64,000 nt of DNA from contig JAWUZG010000029.1 of NCBI GenBank assembly GCA_036785705.1, positions 13,779,501 through 13,843,500 of the forward strand, written 5' to 3'. Shown here piece after piece: positions 15,401-27,400 of the stretch. A program made the position numbers and the translations under genes. Origin of the DNA: Acanthornis magna. Taxonomy: Eukaryota > Chordata > Aves > Passeriformes > Acanthizidae. Within the stretch, counting starts at the first letter, position 1. Every line of letters begins with the position of its first letter. Under the pieces are notes generated by a model, which did no database searches, was not told where the DNA came from, and saw only the letters and a list, made by a program, of their open reading frames with translations.

Positions 15401-18400
15401 GTTCTCTAGTAGTTGTATTAAGATACTTCGACTTTGAATGAGTATTTCACAATCAACCCTTAACAACTAGGGAAATAATTTTTTGTTCTACCTGCAGAAT
15501 TTCCCTTTCGAAGAACAACTGGGCATTCTAAAAGTTAGACTTTATCAAAGAGCTCCTCTGTTAAAAGGAGCAACCAAACAGAATTTGTTTCCCTTGAACT
15601 CTTAGGGAATTTCCTTTGTTTCTAGCACAGTCATTTCTTCCTAAATTCTCATGAAATCACTCCCTAGACAGACGAGGAGGGGAATCCTTGCAAAACCCCT
15701 TATGCACCATTTTTAGTACTCTCAGTTCTTTCAGAGAATATCTTTTGCTTTTAAGTGGGAATGGAAAAAACAATCCAGCAATATCCTTTGTAAACATGAA
15801 AGACTAATGGGTTTGGACATAAAGAAGACAGAAAAACTGCATTGTCAGGTAAACCTTAGACAAATTCTTAAGGGACATCAGTATTTCGGTTTAATGACCT
15901 GCAAGGACCATGGGGAGAATCAGTAAAGGCAGGCATAAAAACTTCTGAAAGGCCCTTCACAGGCTCTTAATCACTTAAAACATTTCTAAGTGTGGAAGTT
16001 GTAACGTGCACTTAAATATACAAGTCAAATACTAAAATATACCTCTTGTTGCTTTCAAAAAAAAGACTTCTTGGGCTTGAGCCAGCATAATAAGGCTGAG
16101 TGTCCCAACTGTGTCTGGAGAGATGTCCACTGTAGGTTCTCGATTCAAGGCTGACAAAACTGTGTCTTTAATGTGTTGAAAAGCACCACTAGCAAACTAA
16201 GTAAAACAAAATAATATTTTATCATCCACTTTTTTCATACACATTTTCTTGCTAACAAATATACATATAAGAACGAAAAAAAAAGAGTTTCTTCGGTGTA
16301 TGGTCTCGGATTTATTTTTTTAGCCACTATAAACAATTCCTTGTAATCTCTTGTTGTTGTAGCCACTTATATTGAGACACTTATCATGACGGACTATAAA
16401 TAATGGTATACTGGTTATACCTAATAGCCTAAGATTTTAATCCATTCCAGAAAGAAGAAAGAGATTATTACTGTATAACTTGTGAAAACTAAAATTTATA
16501 CTAGTTAAAATTATTAAATCTTAAGCTGAAGGTTTAGTTACCAACTTGCTTGAGGGAAAGAGTATGGGGAACTGTACAGAATTATATCCTCCAGATCTGA
16601 TAAATAAATATGAGACAAGACCAGGTACACAGCCAATTCATCTTTGTAATTAAGAGCAGGAAAACATGTACATGTATTTTTTTATATGTGCATATATAGT
16701 TTTAAAATTGAGACATACTTATTTGATGTTTTAAGAATACCAATTCTGAATTCATAAGCAGAAACAGGGATCCTCTGTACCTGATAGTGCTTAGCTGCAG
16801 CTTTTAGTCCTTCATCATTATCCAGATTCTGTTCTGCTGCAATTTGGCTTGCCAGTGCTCCACAGTTGAACAAAACACAGGTCTTCTCATATCCCAAACT
16901 TGCCAGAGCTGCAGGCAAGACAGACAGTTAGCCAGACTGTTAAGAAAATAAACTTCAGTCCTCTAGCATCCTACATATGAGGCCGACACTACTATTATCA
17001 GTGAAGATATCAACAGTTTCATGTAAAAACAAATAAACAAAACCCCAATCATACTGAACTTTTAAAGCCTCAGTCATCTTCATTCTGAAGGCTTTGTAAA
17101 GTCTAATTTAGTACTTCCACAAAATGTTTCCATGTGAGAAACTACAGAAAGCAACACAAAGCATAAAAGCAGTAACATGAAAATGTATACAAAATAATTT
17201 CAAAGTCTGTCTACCTACAGTGTGGCTTTTTGGCTCTTGAAGCATTACTGAGAGGTCATCTGAAATATGAACTTCTACACATTAATCACTTTGCAATAAC
17301 TGCCCAATTACAAACACTTTTACATGTTCTGTCTTCTAGCTATTGAAATATAAGGAATTTTTCACTTTTAAAGCTATTGGTTCAGGCTGAAAATGCTGAC
17401 AGATACCTTCATTATACACGTACCGAAACAATTAAGGATTTACTTAATTAAAACTTGAGCTCACTAGACAGCAGTGTAGCCTGTCCAGAAGTGGCTCCTG
17501 CAGTACTTCATAGCCCCAGAGGATGGAGCCCACACTTCTAAAACTAGAAATATCTAAACAGGAACTATTTTGAATATTGATTGCTTTCAAAAGATTATTT
17601 GCCCTATGCAAGTGCTTGACAAACCACATACTGCAGTTATTAGACTCCTACTAGTGTTCAAAAGACCCTAGTCTCCTACTAGTGTCTCCAGACAGTCTCT
17701 TGGAGAATACAGAAGTGACAACTAGCCAATTTTCAATTTCACAAACCCAGGTACAGTTATCCTTAAAACATGAAGGTACTAAAGATGAACATTTGTTTGA
17801 TTTCACTGACATCCAGCCTCCTTAAACACCTACATATTTATCTAACACACCTCTGAAGTTTCTATGTTAGCACTCACTAACCTGCACTAAGTTTTTGGAC
17901 AAGCAGGTCTAAATCTGGCATACCAATTTTCCCATTTGTTTCCAAGTGAGTTACACAGTCACTTTATTTCATCATGAGAATAGAAACTTATCTAGATAAT
18001 CTCCATTCTCTACATTTCTTTTCCAGAATTTTTCTAAAAATAAAATCTTGTACACTTAGACAACGCTTTTCTTTAATTGAAAAGATTAAAACACAAAAAA
18101 GGAAAGAAAATATGGTTTTAAAGTTTCTGAAGTGCAGAATTACTTTACACTCTGGACTGCACCTCAAGTGTGATTTACTACAGTGAGAACAGTTGTTTAG
18201 CAATATAGATTTTCCCCAGACTCATCTGTTTATAGCGCTACCTATAGTCAACATATTTCGATAGTCAACATATAGCGCTAACTTAGTCAACATATTTCAG
18301 ATTACATGCCATGCTGTGAACTCAGTCACTTTTCAAGCAGACACAGTATCTGTCAGCTACCTATGTGATACAAACTTGGAATCTAGGGGAAGGTGGGAAG

Positions 18401-21400
18401 CAAACAGTTCAGCACCACAGCAAGAAAAATAACTCTCAAGTCACATCCCTGCATCTTGTTCCCACGGAAATCTCAGGACTTTTACATTTAATTTCTATCT
18501 GGAGATTCCTCTTAGAAGTCAAGAGAAATTTTGCTCCCTTGATAGCTTTGTTTTACATTGAGAATCCTCACCACCAATTTTGATCTCCTTTTGTTAATTT
18601 ATTTCTACCAAGATCTGCTTTAAAGCTTCAAAATAACCCTTATTGCAATCACATTGCTTGTTAACTGAGCATTACTCACATCTCAATTAAGAATTTCTTT
18701 GATATTTGACATGGACGGCTGCATAAATCTCTGGCCATCTACCTCAAAGGTTATTTAGTACATAATTAACCCGCAGACAAGCAAGCTTCCTCAAACTGCA
18801 GTAACATCACATTTATTCAAATTCAAATGTTATGGTTACTGATATTTTTCTCACAATTATTACAAATCTCTGGTGATTCACAGACTATAAATCATAACTA
18901 AATAGCCTGAACTTTACTATGAAACAGATTCAATCCTGATTAAATGTTAGCCCCAAAGAAGAAAGAATGATCCAAATTCTGAGGAAAAAAACCAACAAAA
19001 CGGAGCACCTTCAGGAAGGTCTCCAATCATGCAGGATTTCTTAGACCAGTTGGAACACAAAGTAAGGATCACCTGACTATGCACAGGTATGTGGTGTATT
19101 GTTACACATGTAGTTCACACAAGCACAACTGTAAGCAAGTGCATTCAGAAAACAGCAAAGATTTCCAGTAGCCGCTAACAGAGAGCTATATAAAGGAGGC
19201 AAAAACTTTAATAAAAATAAAAGACTCAAAGATTTTTTTCAGGCTTTGTCTGGAGCTTCAAAATTGCAATGTCATCTTGCAATGCTAATCGTGATGAACA
19301 CTTAGATATAAATAGAAATACTAAAGGATGATGACACATGACTGAACAGCTCCTCACTTACTCAGAAGGATTTAGTCTTACTTCACTATTGGCAAGTGTT
19401 CCAAATCCATTTCATGACCTTGAATTTGCAGTGCAGAATTGTCCCTATTATGTCCCTATATGACTAAAATCAGACTCAAACTCCTTTTGTTGGCAGGAAA
19501 CAAGTTTTTTTTTTTTTCTTTCCAAGTGTTCAAATTTGTATGCAAATATTTTAAAAAGAAGTGATAGAAGAGTAATTTCAGAGCACAGGCAAATAATTCT
19601 ATTCTCTAGAATAAAATGTAATATCAAGACTAGGTTACTGAAGCTAGCTATCATCACTGCCCTTCTGGAGGGGACTCACTCACACACTCACAAGCACACT
19701 TCATAATGATCTTACTCATTTAGAACAGGAAGAGCTGGATTACCCAAAATCTACTGAATCTTAATGTTAACATGAACAATCTTGATTAGTATCAATTGGG
19801 CTTGTTACCAGAAAAAGTCTGAGAAGCAGACAGTACTACTACTATCAGACTGCACATCTATTTGTGCCTTTGGAAATCTATAATTAAACCTCAATTTTAT
19901 AAAAATTATTTTCATGGTGCTTATTTGTTCACTACCAACGTTGAAGTGATTAATTCATTACCAGTACAGGTGAACTCATTAAAAGCTAAGTTGAGAATGC
20001 TAGAAATACTCTTATCAATTCAACTGTATAAAAATATTCTCAGTTTAGTATCATTAATACTTGATTTTTGGTACATTCACATACCCAATTTGGCAGATCC
20101 TCCGAAAAGTGATCCTTTATCGAAAGCATCTTTCCACGTAAATGTTACACATACCTGAAAGTTGTGAAAAAGAAAGATCTTTACCTCTGAAATCAAGTAT
20201 GAAATCCTCTTAAAATATCCCAAATTTATGTATTTATCCCTTGTATTTTAATTGCATAAAACCTTTCATTCACTTGTAACATCACAAACATCCTGGAAGT
20301 TTCAGGAAATTATCAAGAATTATTCAAAACAAAAATTATCCTACCTTTTTTTCTTCCTGTTAGTTTGCTCAAAACATTTTAAGTAGACAAGACAGAAATT
20401 CTCAGAATTATCTTTCAGCTCTGTTCATATCCTAAGCACCAGATAAATTTGTTTCCAAACCAAGATATTCCTCTCCCAGTAAATCTGATGGGTTGGTATA
20501 ACCACAGTTTAAGGAAACCACCCAACCAGGCAGTTTGCAGTGTGCCAAATTACCAGTGCATGTGGATCTGTTGTGCAATACCAAAATCCACTCGTTATGA
20601 GCGAATTCAATAGCAGCATTATTAGGAAATGCCCTCAGGAAAAGAATGCAGATAAAAACAGGGTGGTTTATTTATACTTCTAGCATATACTTAATAGAAT
20701 CTGCTTTCATGTTCCACTGTTTGATTCCTAGTTCAGGTGATCAACAAATTGCAAGCAACTGGTATCAAACCAGAAAAGACAGCAAACTTCCTCAGTTTAA
20801 AGTGCTCGGGGAGAACTACTTCAGAAATAGCAACAATACTGCTTGACTGTATTTTCCTTTAGCAGCAATGCTAGTGAAGGACATTCTGGTCCCCAGCTGC
20901 ATTGCTGCTCCCACTGACTACTTCCTCCCTTGAGTGTAACAGTTTACAGATATGCAAACCTCGCTAAGTTTTCCAGTTTTCTTTGTCTCAGGGTTTGTAG
21001 ATTACCGTATCAAAACATTTGCTCACTGAAAAACAAAGTGCAGCTCTTGGCTGCAAGTGAATGCAGCTACATGCAAAATTCATGAAAAAGTTAGAAATAG
21101 ATTAAAATTATTCCCTTACTTATAACCTATAAGACTGAAAGAATTTTTTCCTTTTAATCATAGTATTACCATTAAACTATGATTTGAAGAGTAAAGAAAC
21201 ATAAATTCTGCCATATTTGTAAACACACTGGAAGAAAACCCAAAATACAGGAGCCTACAGGTCTATTCCAGTCTCCACCTGAAGAAGCCTTCAACAGGCA
21301 GAACTTAAGTTGAATTTCTCTGTAGAGACATGATTCTAAAGAAAAATGGTAGAAAAAAGCCCCAAACCCTAATGAACTCCATACCTATATAAAAACTACG

Positions 21401-24400
21401 TCATGCAGAGGCAGGAATAAAGTGATAAGCTCTTTAACGGATTATTCTGTTAACTGTTGTGAATGAAACATCTGTCCTCCTTCAAAAAACAAAGATCCTA
21501 TTCCATCCATTTCCATAGGTTTTCCCATAGAAATTATGATTTTAAAAGCCTTTAGAACACAGTGTGAAGTAGACTTCTTGGAAAGCAGAGAGTTGAAGAG
21601 GAATCAGCACAGCCCAACTCTTTCTGCCCTAATCCACAGTGATCACTAGCCAAAACCAAAATGTTTCTCAATCTGTAAAAAAAAGGCAACTATGGCCACT
21701 AGAGGTGAAGTTTCAGCATAGACTGTATGTGAGAATTGATTAGAAAATAAACAAAGATTAGGAAAATAAGGCTCAAAGAGATTAGATGTCTTGTTCAGTT
21801 AGAGGATTAGGTACAGGCTTGGAAGTCATGGACTGTAGGTGCCATGATTCAGTTTACTGTTTTGGTAGGTCTTACCTGATTTTCAGAGAATGGAAACTTT
21901 GGCTCAATTGAACACAGCTGGTCATAATATCTACCAAAAAAAAAGATGAACACACAGCTATTAGAGAAATGAAATTAATAGTTCTGGTTTATTAAACTGG
22001 CATGTAAGGTAGAGAAAAGCGCACAAAAATCCTACACACAAGTAAGTTGAAAAGCTCATTTGCAGCAATGCAGGATTTGCAGGACAGACAGAATTTCTGT
22101 CTAAAGGGATTTTTTCAGTAGAGGAACAAGTTCAATAGGAGGCAGTTTTTCATAGATAACATGGAAACCCTGTCTCAGTCAGAACTAAAACAGTATCACA
22201 GACAAAGCTGACCCAGATATCAGTGCCTGATGGATGGTGGATTAGAAAAGAGTATCATGCAAAGGAGTCCCAGAACACATACAGGTAGACAATGAGTACA
22301 TTAAGTCATGCTGGAAAAGCAAATTAAGTATAGCATTTAACATATTATTAATATGCTACGCTGTACTTGCTTGATCTGAACATTATAACCCAATTTCAAT
22401 GTCTTTGAAACAGATGCCACTTGCCTTGCACAGTACCAACTGGAGAGACTTATCCTTGATAAAATTCTTTAGTCGTAAACTTAATTTTCACTGGAGTATA
22501 TTCTAGCAGTCACAGTGAATTAAAACCACAATTTCTCTGTGCCAATATTTTGTCTAGTCACAGTGGAAGATGTTTAGGAAAGGATGCCAAAAAGATAATG
22601 TAGCGAGTATAGCACAGTCCCTCACACAGTCTATCCAGGCAACAGTAAGGAATTCAAAGTTTTCCTGAGTAGTGCCCTACACCTGCACCACTTGTTAAAC
22701 ATGACAGGCTGGATGGAGAATGTGAAACCTTTAAACTGCTAAGAATGCATACCATGTGGAGCCCATTTCCTATACTCTTCCTGTAGCACTGGCCATACAG
22801 GTATATGCTTAACATTACATTGGTAAAATTCTTTTATAAAAAAATTTGTATTACCAACATGCAGAATACCTTGCAGTAATGGCTTTCACAGTCTGTGAAA
22901 TAGGACTATCATTGTTCCCAGTTCCTTATATTATTAAATACTGATAACATCAGAGCATGAGACACATGTACAAGACTTGTGCTGTACAGGCAATAAACAT
23001 TTGTTTAAAAACTCAAGAAGAATTTTCAAAACTCATATACAACAAAAATACTGTTAGTGTATTCTTCAGTTAATTATATATGCCAATGTATATAAGACTA
23101 CAGGTTTTTTACTTAAACTGAGCTATTGCAATTTAAGACACAATATACTAAGCCATATCAAAAACTACAATAATTCGCAACAGCAACAGGACTGCCACTA
23201 ATAATTGAATTGAAAGAAATTGCTTGTAAGGTTAAAAAAACAAGAAAAGGCTGCAGGTATTTAGTATGATGACAGTTTAATCAAGATTAAACAACTTACC
23301 AAGTATATGAAGAGCATAGTTAAAAATAATAACTAGCCCTGAAGATCACTGTAACCTATATATTTAAATATACTTTCTTCATTACCTTCGTCTGATCTCA
23401 ACACACTTGTTTTCACATAGTATCACAAAGAAAAGGAGACTTTGCATGCTGTCTCCTCTTGCCCCAATTTAATTTGTTAACCAAAAGGCACCACTAAAGC
23501 CAAGCTGTCTTCCCACATTCCACAATTATACATTCCTCATCTGCCATGAGGATGGAGTTAAGGAGCAAAGTTTGTCAAATGTCCTTGTGTAGCCGGGTGT
23601 GCCCAAGCCTTGGTTCCCTGCAAACAGACTATTCTTTGTGTATCAACATAACCACAGACAAAATAAGCCAGAGAGGTGCATACTCCTCCTAAATAGGGCT
23701 TTTTGTTCAGCTGGTTTTAAACAAGTTCGGAATTTCTGTTATTATTTTCTTTATTATTTTAAGCATGTGATGTCATTTTTTATTAGAGAACTTAAAATTC
23801 TACTCAAGATTTAAGAGCTCTTTAAAACTCTGCAGACTAAAAAAAAAAAACACAGAATACAAATATGTCAAGCCTTTTAGTTTTATAAATATAAATGGTA
23901 TAAATATAACAGTATGCATAAACTAAACATATAAAAATGGTAAAAGAAGATGTTAACCACAGAGCAGTACAAAATTAGCAGTACAAAACCAGAAAATAAC
24001 TCTAGAAAGAAATGCCACAATGGATGCTCAAGCCGCACAAAAGATGAGGGTAAACATAAAGGTGTCATTTAAAACCAGATTTACAGTAATTTAACTATCA
24101 AGATATCAAGAACACAAGGCATAACACAGATGAACGTTGTGTCTGGCTGTGCCAGTGAGGAACTACAACTACAGCAGCGAAAGGGGGGCAGATGTTGGCA
24201 ACATAGATCTAGTGCTCAAAGTACAGTAACCTCTCATCAAAACAGGCATTATACACGCTATGTTAGCAAAAAAAAGCCATCAAATGAGTTGGAAGTCAAG
24301 GTTTAAATTAGAATTTAACTAACATATGTATTGCATTAAGAAACTCAAATACTGTTCCTTCTCCAAAGAATCATAAAGAAAAACCTCCTGCAAAAGAACA

Positions 24401-27400
24401 TCAAAAAGACCAAAAATCTGTCTTTGTTCTTCAAGATAAGAACCAGAGTCCTGAACTTAGAGCTGGAAACCACAACTGCAACTTTCAGCCCTAAGAGAAC
24501 TTGAGCATTCAAAATAAAACCATGGACTGCTACCCACTCCCCTTCTTTTTCCTGTTTTTCTTTCTTAAAAACAACTGTGGGAGTTGTTAACAAAATTAAA
24601 CCAATTAAACTTGCACCAGTATTCTATGTCTCCAGAAAAAGAAAATTAAGTCCAGAAGTCCAGGCTATCTTTAATACTGGAGGAAGCAAGGAATCCCTTG
24701 AAGCTATAATTATACTCAGAACTCAAAAAAAAAAAAAAAAAAAAAAACCCAAAAAAAAAAAAAACCAAACCAAAACAAAAAAAAAAAAACCAAACAAAAC
24801 CAAAAGCACCACTAAATCAAATCTGCTACGACAGAATTTAAGGGGAAACATCTGTACCAAGCTCACCTACATCACCTTCAGAGCACTGAGATTCTCACAA
24901 AACAAAGAAAGCTTGGAAGCAGGCTGAGGTCTTTCCCAGCTACCCAGTGAAAAGGAGCAGTCTATCTCAAATGCCTCTCCAAGAGAAGCATTTGCATTCA
25001 GCAGTTGTACAACAGCATACCACCCACTCTCAAGCTTTAATGGTCATCTCCTTGTCTAGGAAATGCAGCTGCAACCAAGTTCATTTCTTCCACAAAAGAA
25101 AAAAAGTCTGTAGTGCCTACTCAGCAAAACAAGGCTTCTAGAAATTACAAAACAATGGGTTTTAGTACAAAACTAATCCTAGATTAGTTAGCAGAAGACT
25201 AAGCCCTCATTTCTTAACAGTTAAATGGTCTACAATGCTCTACTAGGTATTATGGTCTATAAAAAGCCACAAGGAAGTAGAAGTATGCAAACGATAGACA
25301 TGTTCTAAGTAGTTCTACTAACCTCATTTCACCAACAAACCAGTTTTAAATTACAACTTCAATGAAATTAAACATTAAGACTGAGTATTGCTCTTAAAAA
25401 CCAACAGGGAAACACTGCAAATCAGAGAAGCAAGGAAATTTTCAGAGAAAGCACAAGGCATTCAGGCTCTTGTGTATCTCAGCTGGATATACACTTGTGT
25501 ATCTCTAACTTCTGAATGCGTAAACAGTTTGACTTTTTAAAATAACCGTGCTTTACAGAATAATTAAAAGACTATATGTCAGAATATTCTTACAGAGCAA
25601 GAGAAAACTTATTTTCTAGCAACTGTAACAAATAAAAATGGTCAGACATGGACAAAACATTAATAACTTGCTAGAAATAAGGGAAAATATACATCAGTTT
25701 TATTTTCTCTAACTTACAGTTAATTCAGACCTTCATCTAATCTCATTCCACTATAAAAGGAACAAATATTCTCAAGTAATACAATTAAAAATGCAGATAT
25801 TTTAAGAGAGGAACTTCTGCATGGGAGGGATATCACTTCATGTTTACATCAGATCAGAGGCACAATCAACAGCTCCAGTCTACTGAAACGGCATCTGGGC
25901 CACCTAAATTCATCTGCTGATCACCGATCACCAGCAGAGAGAAGAGATCGCTGCATATGGAATTGACTCAAAGCTGGTAATTATGCAATTGCAAGTGGTT
26001 TCCCTTGGTTATTCAGAGGGAAAACCTGAGGTGAATTTGCATACCACGGATAAATTCATTTAATAATCTGCTGGCACTGAAAGAGGGAGGTTCCGTTCAG
26101 CCTCTTGACTTTCTGCAAGATTACTTTTATTTATTTTGCACCAGCTCTGATGTTCATCTGACCCTCCACTGAACTGATTCAAGTTGCTTAGAATGCCGTG
26201 TATACATTCTGCCTTCAAGAGAAGGCGTAAGATCAGAATTGGAAAGTGGGCTGCCTTCTTTAGCTGCTGTAGAGCAACTGTTAGACAGGGTGAAGTTGCA
26301 CCATGTGGCTGGGCCAAACAGGGATTTCAGACAGAAACTAACAACAAACCTGGCTGGCACCTTCAGAAAAGGAAGTTCAATTTCAGCATGCCAGGGAACA
26401 TAATAGTATACTTTTCAATTTGGCTGGCAAAGCCCCTCTTTCAGTTCACAGATGCTCACAAATTCCCTGACCTTCAAAGGCATAAACAGAAGTACCCTCA
26501 AAAGCAAACACAGTCATAGACAGAAATAGAACAGGGAACTACAAAGCTACTGTAAAACACAACCAGTAGAGTCAGAGCTTTTACAGCCCAAATACCCAGT
26601 GAAAGACTGATAAGCTCAAAAATCATCAGTAACTTAATTCACAAAACTTGCCTTCTTTCTAACAAGGCATTTGTTAGGTGCATTGTGAACGTCTCCAGAG
26701 AGGGATACTCCACTCCACTCCCTAGGCAACCTGTTCCCATGCTCTGTCACCCTCAACATAAACAACTTGTTCCTAATGTTGAGGTAGAACTTCATGTGTT
26801 TTAACTTATGGCCATTGTTCCTCGTCCTGTCACTGGGCACCACTGAGAAGGGACCAGCACCATCCTCTTAAAACTCGCCTTTGAGATATTTATGTGCATT
26901 AATACAATCCTCTCCAGTCTTCTCCAGATTAAAGAGGCCCAGCTCCTCATAAGAGAGATACTCCAGACCCTTAATCATCTCTGTGGCCCTCCTCTGGACC
27001 CTCTCCAGTAGCTCCTGCTCTTTCTTCTCAATATTGCATTCCATAAATGCTTTAGAGAGACAGGGTGATGGACCTGTTAGTCTTAATACAGGCTTTATGC
27101 AGTTTACCAGGCATAAAGATACCAAATGAATCATATCAGATGAATCTTTTGCTCATCTAACCTATGATAACTCCAGCACCATAGAGGCCCCAGTAAAACT
27201 TCTGATAGCAAACTAACTGTGTTAAGTACAAGAAAGGAAAGGATGTGACTTTGCAAATACATTAAGAAGCTGCTAAACATAGAAAACAAAAGGAAATCAT
27301 GCCAGTAACAAAATACAAAAACAAACCGACACACAAAACTGAAAAGGAAGTGAAAAGACTGTCGTAATAGCAAAAGGTAACACTGAAAAGAAAGAACCAC